From NCBI GenBank assembly GCA_017475525.1, contig JAFVFH010000041.1:1-43382 (forward strand): a stretch of DNA of 43,382 nucleotides, in the 5' to 3' direction. This document shows, piece after piece, positions 23,817-32,206 of this stretch (within the stretch, counting starts at the first letter, position 1; the number at the start of each line of letters is the position of its first letter). The stretch comes from Alphaproteobacteria bacterium. Lineage in GTDB: Bacteria > Pseudomonadota > Alphaproteobacteria > RF32 > CAG-239. A model generated the notes under the pieces. It did not search any database and was not told where the DNA came from. It saw only the letters and a list, made by a program, of their open reading frames with translations. The translations under genes and the position numbers were made by a program.

Positions 23817-24095
23817 CTATTCTTCTCCGAATTTTGTGTTAATCAGAACTGAAAGTACGTCAATAGCTCTTTGAGCCTGTCTGCCTGTTGCTTTGATATG
23901 TATTACTGTCCCTTTTGAGGCAGCGAGCATCATCAGTCCCATAATCGAATCACCTTGAACAGTTTGTCCCTTGCGCGAAACGAAAACTTCGGCATCAATA
24001 TCTTCAATTGTTTTCACAAAAGTTGCCGCAGCTCTGGCGTGCAATCCTTTCTCATTTTGGATTGTTAAATCTTTTTCTAACATTGTGTCGACCAT
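23817..24095 (-). CDS. ptsH: Phosphocarrier protein HPr
   Basis: A small PTS phosphocarrier. About 92 residues. The active-site His lies in 'NEKGLHARAAATFVKT' and the regulatory Ser region is 'QGDSIMGLMMLAASKG', typical of HPr. I place the start at 24095, one base after the EIIA stop; a longer frame into EIIA begins at 24167 but adds residues with no HPr equivalent. No HPr kinase gene is adjacent, unlike many Alphaproteobacteria. Without a sugar permease in view, it probably acts in a regulatory PTS. Confidence 0.92.
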   Translation of the reverse strand: MVDTMLEKDLTIQNEKGLHARAAATFVKTIEDIDAEVFVSRKGQTVQGDSIMGLMMLAASKGTVIHIKATGRQAQRAIDVLSVLINTKFGEE

Positions 24096-24096
24096 T

Positions 24097-24495
24097 TTAG
24101 TGTCCCAAAATTTTTGATGCAATGTTGATATATTTTTTGCCGGCTTCTTCGGCAGCACTTGCCGCATCTTTCAAATCGACTGTTGAACGAAGACCTGCGA
24201 GCTTGATTAACATAGGTAAATTAAGACCGGCAACAACTTCGACTTTTTCTTTATCTAAAAGCGAAATGGATAAGTTGGAGGGTGTGCCGCCGAACATATC
24301 CGTTAAGATGACAACACCGGAACCGTCATTGACTTGACGCGCTTTTTCCAAAATCTCATCTCGCCGTGACTGAATGTTGTCATTAGGGAAAATGCCGACT
24401 GTGGCAATGTTTTTTTGCGGACCCACAACATATTGCATGGCTTTTACAAATTCTTCAGCCAAAGAGCCATGCGTGACTAAAACCAAACCTATCAT
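24097..24495 (-). CDS. PTS mannose-type EIIA component
   Basis: 132-residue EIIA(Man)-like protein. It accepts phosphate from HPr on a His, seen at 'LVLVTHGSLAEEFVKAM' near residue 9. 'GVVILTDMFGGTPSNLSISLL' is the conserved EIIA(Man) core. In Alphaproteobacteria a stand-alone EIIA(Man) beside HPr is generally part of a regulatory PTS rather than a transporter. Its ATG overlaps the stop of the upstream 139-residue gene by 4 bp and its own stop is 1 bp from ptsH, so the three genes form one operon. Confidence 0.93.
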   Translation of the reverse strand: MIGLVLVTHGSLAEEFVKAMQYVVGPQKNIATVGIFPNDNIQSRRDEILEKARQVNDGSGVVILTDMFGGTPSNLSISLLDKEKVEVVAGLNLPMLIKLAGLRSTVDLKDAASAAEEAGKKYINIASKILGH

Positions 24496-24911
24496 TTATT
24501 TGTTCCGCCAACCCAAGATTTAATTGCGCCGAATGAGTTGATAACATCTGCCTTACTTTTGGCTTTAATCCATTCATCGGCACGTGTTTGACGACCATGA
24601 AACACAATTTCTTCCACATTTTCAACAGGCACACCATAAACACGCTGAACAATTTCGCTCTGCAGTTCAACAATCATGACAAATTCACGCTCTGCCAAAA
24701 TATTTTTTGTTTCTGGGTCAATGTTATCCAGACGAACGGCTAATCTTTCATCGCGTTTCAATAACGCCGTTTCTTTGCCGTCAAATTCCAAAACAGGGTC
24801 AACCGGCGTTCCGGGACGCGCATCAATAAACACGGCGAGCTCGCCATATTTATTTTCAATAATCTCATAAAAGTCCTGCTTTTCAACAAGTGTGTAATAT
24901 TGTGTTTCCAT
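24492..24911 (-). CDS. Conserved-looking protein of unknown function in PTS operon
   Basis: A 139-residue soluble acidic protein, first gene of the EIIA-HPr operon. Notable segments are 'YGELAVFIDARPGTPVDPVLEFDGKETALLKRDE' and 'VQRVYGVPVENVEEIVFHGR'. There is no P-loop, so it is not the HPr kinase that usually occupies this position. The 4-bp overlap with EIIA suggests a functional link with the regulatory PTS, perhaps as an output or input module. No family recognised. Confidence 0.75.
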   Translation of the reverse strand: METQYYTLVEKQDFYEIIENKYGELAVFIDARPGTPVDPVLEFDGKETALLKRDERLAVRLDNIDPETKNILAEREFVMIVELQSEIVQRVYGVPVENVEEIVFHGRQTRADEWIKAKSKADVINSFGAIKSWVGGTNK

Positions 24912-24948
24912 AAAATTTTCCTCGTTTGATTAAAATTTATAATAGCGT

Positions 24949-24977
24949 AGCATAAAGCATATTTTAAAGGCTGTCAA
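24949..24977 (-). promoter_or_regulatory. Promoter for the PTS operon
   Basis: TTGACA (24977-24972), 17 bp, TATGCT (24954-24949) on the minus strand. Confidence 0.7.
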
Positions 24978-24991
24978 ATCTTTGCGGCAAG

Positions 24992-25567
24992 TTATCGGCT
25001 AAAATTACCGTTTTTCGCCGTTAGTTCAATTGAAGCTTTTTTATGCGCGCTTTTATCTTCCGATTCTTTTTCTTTTGAATCCTTGTTTTTTAAATATTTA
25101 AGATCAATTTTTTCTTTCTTTTGATTGAATTTTGCTTTCCTTTTTTTGACATCTTGTCCGGACTTTTGCAAAATGAGTTCGGCAAGCTTGATTTCATCCA
25201 ATTTTTCTTCGCCGGCTTTAATAATATCTTTCATGTCTAAGTTTTTAGCCGCTTTTTGTCCGCCTAAATTTTCAACTTTTTTAATGCCTCGGGCAGCTTG
25301 AATAATTTTACCGTCTTCAACTTTGCCTTTTATGCCGAGTTTTTTAGAAATGTCTTTTTTGATGACTTCCTGTTGCATTTCTTGAGGTCTGAAAGTTGCT
25401 TCCTGCATGCCAAACGCAACCGTTTTTTCGCTCAGACCTTTCAAACCGGCCTCTTTTGCCAAATTATGCGCAATATGCAACGCCTCCATTTTGCCTGCAT
25501 CTTGTTGAGATTTGATGGTGTCAAGCGTTTCCTTTTGTTTGAGGGCTTGTTTTTCTTCCATGCTCAA
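24992..25567 (-). CDS. Highly charged Lys/Glu-rich protein (start uncertain)
   Basis: At least 191 residues from the first in-frame ATG. It is rich in Lys, Glu, Gln and Ala with predicted long helices ('KAKFNQKKEKIDLKYLKNKDSKEKESEDK'), and has no signal or TM segment. The same frame stays open upstream to about 25915 and has the same biased composition there, but without ATG, GTG or TTG until just before 25567. A promoter and ribosome binding site lie at the upstream end, so the true gene is probably about 308 residues with a start-site anomaly. No family is recognised. Confidence 0.6.
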   Translation of the reverse strand: MSMEEKQALKQKETLDTIKSQQDAGKMEALHIAHNLAKEAGLKGLSEKTVAFGMQEATFRPQEMQQEVIKKDISKKLGIKGKVEDGKIIQAARGIKKVENLGGQKAAKNLDMKDIIKAGEEKLDEIKLAELILQKSGQDVKKRKAKFNQKKEKIDLKYLKNKDSKEKESEDKSAHKKASIELTAKNGNFSR

Positions 25568-25916
25568 GCCTTTTAAGAGCCTGTTATCTTCGGCTTCATC
25601 TTCTATTTGCCTGATCGGGGCAAAGGTATATGTATAATCGTCTTCATCTTCCTCGTCTTCATCATAGACTTCGCGTACTTTTTTGCGAAGTTTTTGTAAA
25701 CCGATCGGTAAGTTCTTTTCAGCTTTTTTCAGCTTTTGGGGTTTTTCTTTTTGAATTGTTTCCTGATATGCTTCGGCTTCAAGCGCATTATTTTTGAGAG
25801 TTAAATGCTCGCGTATATCAAAACCGTTCTTCTTCCATGCAAAAGAAGATTCTTCTTGCTTTTTTTCTTTGTTATCTTTTTTATCTTCTTTTTTAACAAC
25901 AGTATCTTCCTTTAAT
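25568..25916 (-). other. Upstream in-frame extension of the charged protein, start missing
   Basis: 116 codons without a stop, encoding sequence such as 'ESSFAWKKNGFDIREH' and 'YDEDEEDEDDYTYTFAPIRQ'. AAAGGAAG (25913-25906) is perfectly spaced from a TTG at 25899, but that TTG is out of frame by one base; adding one A to the A6 run at 25889-25894 would join them. This points to a frameshift (biological, programmed or sequencing) or a non-standard start. Confidence 0.5.
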
Positions 25917-25927
25917 CAACAGAAAGC

Positions 25928-25956
25928 ATTATGCAACGATAAAATCTGTTTGTCAA
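25928..25956 (-). promoter_or_regulatory. Promoter for the charged-protein gene
   Basis: TTGACA (25956-25951), 17 bp, CATAAT (25933-25928). It places transcription start near 25921, immediately ahead of the Shine-Dalgarno sequence at 25913-25906, supporting a gene start near 25900 rather than 25567. Confidence 0.7.
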
Positions 25957-25979
25957 AATGATTTTAAGAATTAGACACT

Positions 25980-27620
25980 TTATTGGTTGTATATAACCAT
26001 AATTGTTTCATCGGGCAAAATAAGCGGTTTGACATCTATAATCGAAGCATCATCAAGTTCAAGCTTAAAGGGGGCGCATATTTCAAAAATGTGGTGAAAC
26101 ATGTGTTGTTTTAAGTTGTTCCAATTTTCAACTTTTTTAAAGAAAAATTGTTGCATCTCAAAAACTTCCATAATGTTTGGCAAGTTTTGCAACATTTTAA
26201 TGTCTGACTTAAAAAGCCTTAAATAAGCGGTATTAAAATATTTTAATCTGCCGTCTTGTTCAAAAATTAAAGTGGCTTCAGAGATGTTGTCTAAGATGCT
26301 TTTTTGAACGTTTTCAAGCTCATGAATCGTGCGCTCCGCGGCTAATTTATCCGACACATCTTCATAGGCAAAAATAAGTCCGTTCGGGTGAGGGGACACA
26401 AGACGCCTTAAGGTGCGATCATCGGGCAAATGCAAGAGGTTTTCTTTAGCTTCCAACAAATTAGAAAAGAGTTCGAGCTGATTTTTTTTGTATTCCTTAA
26501 AATCGCTGATATCAGGCAGTAATCTTTTGTTGCGAATCATATCTAAAAATGAGGAAAAAGAAAATTTTTGCTCTAAGTCTTCGGGTGTTAAGCCCCACAT
26601 GTCAACAAACGATTTGTTGTAAAAAACAAGCTCCGCTTTGGAATCAAAGATGGCAAACGCCGTTCCAAGTGCAGACAAGACTTCCAAATGTGCGTTTTGA
26701 TGGACCTTGAAATGGCGCTTGACCTCGCTGAGTTCCGTCATATCAATCAATTGTCCGCTAATCCCTATTTTATCAAGTTTTTCTTCATTATGAAACGGTG
26801 TTTCTTTCATCTCAAAATAATGCGCCGTTCCGCCAAGCACGATTTGAACATTCTTTTTTTGAGGCTGGTTTGTCTCCGACGCTAATTTTGAGAGTTTGTC
26901 AGAAGCCTTTTCCCATTCGGATTTTTCATGCTCTTTGAGGAGTTCTTTTTTGGATGTAACGCCTAAAAATTCGGCATATTTTTTGTTGACGACGGTGAGC
27001 TTTCGGTGTTGGTCTTTTAAATAAACAGGGGTCGGTAAATGATCAATTAAATCTTCTAACATTTTGATGTATGTGTCTTTTTGTCGGCATTGCTCTTCCA
27101 TATCTTCAATTTTGATTTGTTCAGCACTCAAATCTCTAAACCAAAGCATATCGCAATATAAATTGCCGTCTAATGCATTGATTCGGCTTGCAAAAACACG
27201 TATGCCTCTTTTTGTGGTTTTGAGGGTGAAGGTGTCTTCAAAAGTGACACCTTCTTCTTGCATAAGTGCTAGATATTTTTTTAGGCGCTCGGCATCTTCT
27301 TTATAAAATACCGATAAAACGTCTTCAAAACTTGATTGTATGCCATTTTTTAAATCAAGCATAACGGCAAGCCGTCTTGAACAGCGCTCTTTTGTCGTCT
27401 TGAGAGGATCTTTGATGGCTGTATCGGGATAGATGAAGGCAAAGTAACCGTCTTTGGAGGCAAAAATCGTTTCAGCATAACGTTGTCTGTCGCGTTTGAG
27501 AAAATAATTTTTTTGTTTTTGCCTTAATAATTTAATCTTGAAATTAATAACAGCGACGGCCAAAACAGCACACGTGACCACGCTCAAATAGCATAATATT
27601 GTCAAACCGTTTACATCCAT
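25980..27620 (-). CDS. Membrane-anchored multi-PAS protein lacking a kinase domain
   Basis: 546 residues. One N-terminal TM helix ('LTILCYLSVVTCAVLAVAVINF') is followed by PAS-like domains: about residues 50-160; about 180-300 ('LEDLIDHLPTPVYLKDQHRKLTVVNKKYAEFLGVTSKKELL', a good PAS/PAC); about 310-410 ('LSALGTAFAIFDSKAELVFYNKSFVDMWGL', PAS_7-like); and about 435-546 ('SILDNISEATLIFEQDGRLKYFNTAYLRLF'). Relatives of this architecture usually continue into HisKA and HATPase domains, but here the protein stops after the last PAS domain. It may be a sensor scaffold or a kinase that has lost its catalytic half. No phospho-acceptor H-box is seen. Confidence 0.8.
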   Translation of the reverse strand: MDVNGLTILCYLSVVTCAVLAVAVINFKIKLLRQKQKNYFLKRDRQRYAETIFASKDGYFAFIYPDTAIKDPLKTTKERCSRRLAVMLDLKNGIQSSFEDVLSVFYKEDAERLKKYLALMQEEGVTFEDTFTLKTTKRGIRVFASRINALDGNLYCDMLWFRDLSAEQIKIEDMEEQCRQKDTYIKMLEDLIDHLPTPVYLKDQHRKLTVVNKKYAEFLGVTSKKELLKEHEKSEWEKASDKLSKLASETNQPQKKNVQIVLGGTAHYFEMKETPFHNEEKLDKIGISGQLIDMTELSEVKRHFKVHQNAHLEVLSALGTAFAIFDSKAELVFYNKSFVDMWGLTPEDLEQKFSFSSFLDMIRNKRLLPDISDFKEYKKNQLELFSNLLEAKENLLHLPDDRTLRRLVSPHPNGLIFAYEDVSDKLAAERTIHELENVQKSILDNISEATLIFEQDGRLKYFNTAYLRLFKSDIKMLQNLPNIMEVFEMQQFFFKKVENWNNLKQHMFHHIFEICAPFKLELDDASIIDVKPLILPDETIMVIYNQ

Positions 27621-27648
27621 TTTATTGTCTCAAATTAAAAAATAATCG

Positions 27649-27677
27649 TTGCCAGTTTTGAAATTTTATATTATAAA
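27649..27677 (+). promoter_or_regulatory. tsaB promoter
   Basis: TTGCCA, 17 bp, TATAAA, about 40 bp before the start codon. Confidence 0.65.
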
Positions 27678-27716
27678 GAACTTCTCGTAAATCTTTTTTT
27701 TTGTAAAGTGCAAAAA

Positions 27717-28373
27717 ATGTGGACGCTTGCTTTTGATACGACAACAAACTTTTGTTCAATTGCTTTAATGAAAGATGATAAGGCAAAATCTGTTTTTTCA
27801 TCTGAAATGACCTTCGGACAAAGTGAAGTTCTTATTCCAAAGATTGAAGAAATGCTCAAAATCAATGAAATAGGCTTTCAAGAGCTTGATTTGCTTTGTG
27901 TTTGCACAGGTCCGGGGTCGTTTACGGGTGTGCGCTCATCAATTGCAGCTGCAAGAGCTTTCGGGCTCGGTGCAAAAAATCTGACTTTGTGCGGAGTTAA
28001 TGCCTTTGATATATATGCACACACTTTAGAGCCGCATCAATATGCCGATCGTGTGGCGGTGATTATTGAAACAAAACGTGAAGACTTCTATGTGTGTTAT
28101 TTTGACGCGCATTTAAATAAAACAGGAGCTCCGAAAACAGCTTTTTATGAGGATATTATCCGTGATTTGAAAGGTCATAGTGTGACATTTGTCGGGGACG
28201 GCGTTGAAAGATTTTTATCAAAGCCGAGCGGACTTCATGTGCATGATGTATGTTTTCAAACACATCCGAATGTGGAGGTTTTAGTGCATATCGGTTCTTT
28301 CAAATTTCAAGGAAAAAAGACCGATTTTCCAAAACCGCTCTATTTAAAAGCGGCAGATGTCTGTGTAAAATAA
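27717..28373 (+). CDS. tsaB: tRNA t6A biosynthesis protein TsaB
   Basis: Inactive Kae1-like partner of TsaD in t6A37 formation. About 218 residues. 'LAFDTTTNFCSIALM' (ASKHA phosphate 1), 'FGQSEVLIPKIEEML' and 'CVCTGPGSFTGVRSSIAAARAFG' are diagnostic. The ATG at 27717 aligns with the usual MxxLAxDT start; an in-frame GTG nine bases upstream is possible. Neither has a good Shine-Dalgarno sequence. It works downstream of Sua5 (7829). The usual neighbour rimI does not follow. Confidence 0.93.
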   Translation: MWTLAFDTTTNFCSIALMKDDKAKSVFSSEMTFGQSEVLIPKIEEMLKINEIGFQELDLLCVCTGPGSFTGVRSSIAAARAFGLGAKNLTLCGVNAFDIYAHTLEPHQYADRVAVIIETKREDFYVCYFDAHLNKTGAPKTAFYEDIIRDLKGHSVTFVGDGVERFLSKPSGLHVHDVCFQTHPNVEVLVHIGSFKFQGKKTDFPKPLYLKAADVCVK

Positions 28374-28456
28374 AAAAAAAGCTGGAAATTAAAATTGTAA
28401 GGCTGTATTTAAATATATATTTTTGTTAACTTTCATTTTTTAAAGAGGTATTTAAA

Positions 28457-28741
28457 GTGACCAGATCAGAATTTATTGCAAGAATTGCGGCCAAGAATCC
28501 AAACTTAACGATTAAAGATGTTGAAAAGATTGTTCGTGTCGTTTTCGGAACGATTATTGATACACTTGCCGAAGGCAAGCGCGTTGAGTTCAGGGGATTT
28601 GGTTCTTTTTCGGTTCGCACACGTTCGCCTCGTGTGGCAAAGAACCCGAAAACGCGCGAAAAAGTTTCTGTTGAAGAACGTCGCGTGACACACTTTAAAA
28701 TGGGTAGAGAACTCCAAAATATGCTTAACCCGAAAAAATAA
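28457..28741 (+). CDS. ihfB: Integration host factor subunit beta
   Basis: DNA-bending HU/IHF-family protein. 94 residues with the family signature 'EFRGFGSFSVRTRSPRVAKNPKTREKV' including the Pro that intercalates DNA ('NPKT'). It starts at GTG 28457, eight bases after AAAGAGG. The IHF beta rather than HU assignment rests on the 'MTRSEFIARIA' N-terminus and the alphaproteobacterial ihfB-lapA order. Confidence 0.93.
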   Translation: MTRSEFIARIAAKNPNLTIKDVEKIVRVVFGTIIDTLAEGKRVEFRGFGSFSVRTRSPRVAKNPKTREKVSVEERRVTHFKMGRELQNMLNPKK

Positions 28742-28760
28742 TCTTTTTTAGGAGGGAAAT

Positions 28761-29144
28761 ATGAATTTTATTCGCAGTCTGATTGAACTTCCGATTTTTG
28801 TTTTAATCATTGTGTTGGCCGTGATTAATGATGATTATACAAAATTTTCTTTCAAACCGTTTGAAATCAGTGTGACGGTTTCTCTCAGTGTTTTGATCTT
28901 AGGACTGTTCTTTCTCGGCTATTTTGTCGGGCGTTTGGACGGGTATGTGGCCGGTGCACCGCTACGTGCACAACTGCGGGAGAACAAAAAAGCACATAAG
29001 GCTCTGAATAAAGAACACGAAAAGTTGACTTCAAATTTTTCGCATTTGCAAGAAGATTTTCAACGTATGAAAGCTGCAGCTCCCCAAGAGGCTAAAGGGC
29101 TTTTTTCAAAATTCAAAACGCTTTTCGTATTTAAGAAAGACTAG
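28761..29144 (+). CDS. LapA-domain (DUF1049) membrane protein
   Basis: 127 residues with two TM helices (about residues 6-25 and 42-62), the second with 'LGLFFLGYFVGRLDG', followed by a cytoplasmic coiled coil ('NKKAHKALNKEHEKLTSNFSHLQEDFQRMK'). This is the LapA/DUF1049 layout, and the position after ihfB is the usual one in Alphaproteobacteria. The E. coli homologue works with LapB in regulating LPS synthesis; that role is not evident from sequence here. The GGAGGGAAAT ribosome binding site is strong. Confidence 0.85.
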   Translation: MNFIRSLIELPIFVLIIVLAVINDDYTKFSFKPFEISVTVSLSVLILGLFFLGYFVGRLDGYVAGAPLRAQLRENKKAHKALNKEHEKLTSNFSHLQEDFQRMKAAAPQEAKGLFSKFKTLFVFKKD

Positions 29145-29158
29145 ACAAGGCATTTAAA

Positions 29159-30019
29159 ATGAATTGGTTTATCAATATCGTTCGGCCGAAGATTCAAAAA
29201 ACGACACCAAAGGAAATTGCAAACAATATGTGGGTCAAGTGCCCCAATTGCAATCAGATGCTGTTTTCAAAAGAGCTCAAAAAGTCGCTTTATGTTTGCA
29301 CGTCGTGTGGACATCATTTGAGACTCTATGTTGACAAGCGTCTTAAAATGCTCTTTGATGATGAAAATTTTGTTTTGGTTGAGTTGCCGAAGCTTTCAGA
29401 TGATCCGATTAAGTTTAAGGATTCGCAAAAATACACGGACAGGCTCAAAAACAACCGTAAAGCGACGGAAAATGAAGATGCTTTGAAAATTGCAACGGGT
29501 AAAATCGGCGGTGTTGACGCTATTGTCGCTGCGATGGATTTTTCGTTTATGGGCGGTTCGATGGGAACTGTTGTCGGGGAAGGGATTGTTAAAGCTGCTG
29601 AATTTGCATTGAAACACAAGATTCCGCTCATTACGGTTGCTTCTTCGGGTGGCGCACGGATGCAGGAAGGTATACTATCGTTGATGCAAATGGCGCGGAC
29701 AACAGCGGCAATCAATCTTTTGAAAGAAAAGGGTATTCCGTTTATTTCTATTTTGGCCGACCCGACAACGGGCGGTGTTTCGGCTTCATTTGCAATGCTC
29801 GGAGATATTAATATTGCCGAAACGGGTAGTTTAATCGGTTTTGCCGGTCAACGTGTGATTGAACAAACAATCAGAGAAAAACTGCCTGAAAATTTTCAAC
29901 GTGCCGAATATTTGAAAGAGCATGGTATGGTTGATATTGTGGTTGACAGGCCAAATCTGAAAGATGAACTTGTCAAAATTCTCAAGATTTTAACAAATAA
30001 AAACAAAGCTTTAGACTGA
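29159..30019 (+). CDS. accD: Acetyl-CoA carboxylase carboxyltransferase subunit beta
   Basis: Beta half of the carboxyltransferase that makes malonyl-CoA. 286 residues. The N-terminal four-Cys zinc ribbon is intact ('CPNCNQML', then 'CTSCGHH'). The crotonase-like core contains 'MDFSFMGGSMGTVVGEGIVKA', 'SSGGARMQEGILSLMQM', 'ADPTTGGVSASFAMLGDI' and 'IGFAGQRVIEQTI'. It lies 15 bp after lapA. In many relatives trpFBA lies between these two genes and folC follows; neither is present here. Confidence 0.96.
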   Translation: MNWFINIVRPKIQKTTPKEIANNMWVKCPNCNQMLFSKELKKSLYVCTSCGHHLRLYVDKRLKMLFDDENFVLVELPKLSDDPIKFKDSQKYTDRLKNNRKATENEDALKIATGKIGGVDAIVAAMDFSFMGGSMGTVVGEGIVKAAEFALKHKIPLITVASSGGARMQEGILSLMQMARTTAAINLLKEKGIPFISILADPTTGGVSASFAMLGDINIAETGSLIGFAGQRVIEQTIREKLPENFQRAEYLKEHGMVDIVVDRPNLKDELVKILKILTNKNKALD

Positions 30020-30043
30020 TTTTGATAACATCAAATGCGCAAA

Positions 30044-30148
30044 CCACTGGCGTCAGCCAGTGGAAAGCGAATTCCAAGCCGACTTTCAGTCGGATTGGCA
30101 AGCGCAGCTTGGAGGGAACGGAGATACCTCCGGCGTTAGCCGGATGGT
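30044..30148. repeat. Cluster of three or four hairpins downstream of accD
   Basis: CCACTGGC/GCCAGTGG (30044-30063), CCAAGCCGACT/AGTCGGATTGG (30074-30098), CAAG/CTTG, and CTCCGGC/GCCGGATG (30126-30148). Each short palindrome has a 2-4 nt loop; the element CCAAGCC..GGAGGGAACGGAG resembles the REP-like repeats near 2549 and 10136. This is probably non-coding. Confidence 0.6.
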
Positions 30149-30165
30149 TCTTCATTAAAAAAAGA

Positions 30166-30194
30166 CTGCGTGCTTTTAAGGGCGCGCAGTTTTT
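30166..30194 (+). terminator. Terminator of the ihfB-lapA-accD transcript
   Basis: CTGCGTGC-TTTTAAGG-GCGCGCAG followed by TTTTT. Confidence 0.85.
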
Positions 30195-30209
30195 AGATGT
30201 ATGGGAAGG

Positions 30210-30644
30210 CTAGAGATATTCCCTCTCGGGAAGGCGCAAACAACGGATATGTACCCGGAAGCGATTCTTAGCAGATACCCAAAACACGTAATACCCTTCA
30301 ATATGGGTTTCTGCGGGGACAATTTCCCATTCCTCGCTTTGATTTTGGAGCAGAAAAGCCCCATTTACATCTCTTAATGCCTCTCTCTCATAGAGAGAAT
30401 AGGCAAAAAATTCTTTTTTCTCCTCGTTAAGGAAACCAATTCCTTTCGAAGTCTTCACCAGGAATAGATGTTCCTGAGGAACGACTGGCCCTTTAGGGGA
30501 ACTTTCAAAATATGGAGCATATATGGTCCTTATTTCATATACTTCTCCCCATTCTGAAGGACACTCAATCGGTAGAGCGACCATCTGGGCGTTGGCGAGG
30601 ATAGATGTGAGGATTGTGGCGAGGATTATTAAAATTTTTTTCAT
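30210..30644 (-). CDS. Small secreted protein of unknown function
   Basis: 144 residues from the ATG at 30644, which begins a signal peptide (MKKILIILATILTSILANA, cleavage before QMVALP). The frame continues upstream to 30713 but those residues are not signal-like. The mature part is about 125 residues with two Cys and a mixed alpha/beta look ('YEIRTIYAPYF', 'GYYVFWVSAKNRFRVHIRC'). No Shine-Dalgarno sequence is present and codon use (AGG, ATA, CTA, CTC) differs from neighbours, so recent acquisition is possible. No family is recognised. Confidence 0.65.
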   Translation of the reverse strand: MKKILIILATILTSILANAQMVALPIECPSEWGEVYEIRTIYAPYFESSPKGPVVPQEHLFLVKTSKGIGFLNEEKKEFFAYSLYEREALRDVNGAFLLQNQSEEWEIVPAETHIEGYYVFWVSAKNRFRVHIRCLRLPEREYL

Positions 30645-30812
30645 AATTTTTTTGGTTTTATACAGGTTATCCAAATCCTGCTTTTTTATAGATTTAACAT
30701 TATTTGATTGCATGTATAAAACAAATTATTATGAAAAAGCTTTTTAAGCCCCAACGTGTAATTAACATCGTTTATCCATAATAATTTGTTTCATTTAAAG
30801 ATATTGTATCAT

Positions 30813-30833
30813 AAACGTACGTTTAAATCAGTC
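30813..30833. promoter_or_regulatory. Palindromic operator-like site 1
   Basis: AAACGTACGTTT palindrome followed by AAATCAGTC, identical over 21 bp to 30908-30928. The centres lie 95 bp apart, about nine helical turns. Confidence 0.55.
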
Positions 30834-30902
30834 AGGTATTTTCATCTTTTTGAATTTTTAATTCATTGTTTTTCCTACAAATGCTTTTTATAAAAAATGC
30901 TT

Positions 30903-30924
30903 GATTTAAACGTACGTTTAAATC
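30903..30924. promoter_or_regulatory. Palindromic operator-like site 2 (22-bp perfect palindrome)
   Basis: GATTTAAACGT followed immediately by its exact inverted complement. The size and symmetry suit a dimeric repressor, for example of the TetR type. It lies in the 488-bp gap between the divergent genes at 30644 and 31133, about 110 bp before the likely mreB promoter. I see no gene in this gap. Confidence 0.55.
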
Positions 30925-31014
30925 AGTCTTCAGACGAGCTGAAAAAGCAGTGTATAAGAGTTATCGGTTTGCGTTAGAAGAGGTCTATCCGTTTTTCAGG
31001 GCAGATGCTGGTAT

Positions 31015-31043
31015 TTGATGGTAAAAAAGTTGTGAATTATGCG
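31015..31043 (+). promoter_or_regulatory. Possible mreB promoter
   Basis: TTGATG, 17 bp, TATGCG, about 90 bp before the mreB start. Only moderate agreement with consensus. Confidence 0.4.
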
Positions 31044-31108
31044 CTGAAAAAAGCAAAAATTTATTGCATATCGACAGCAAATATCTTAAAAATATAGAAA
31101 GTTAATAA

Positions 31109-32173
<1,065 letters not shown>

Positions 32174-32206
32174 TTTTTGGCGTTGATTTGAGGGAGAATA
32201 ACTGAA

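Noticed and set aside
30022..30213. A 63-codon frame downstream of accD
   Set aside because: It runs through a series of hairpins and the accD terminator and has no ribosome binding site or recognisable protein features.
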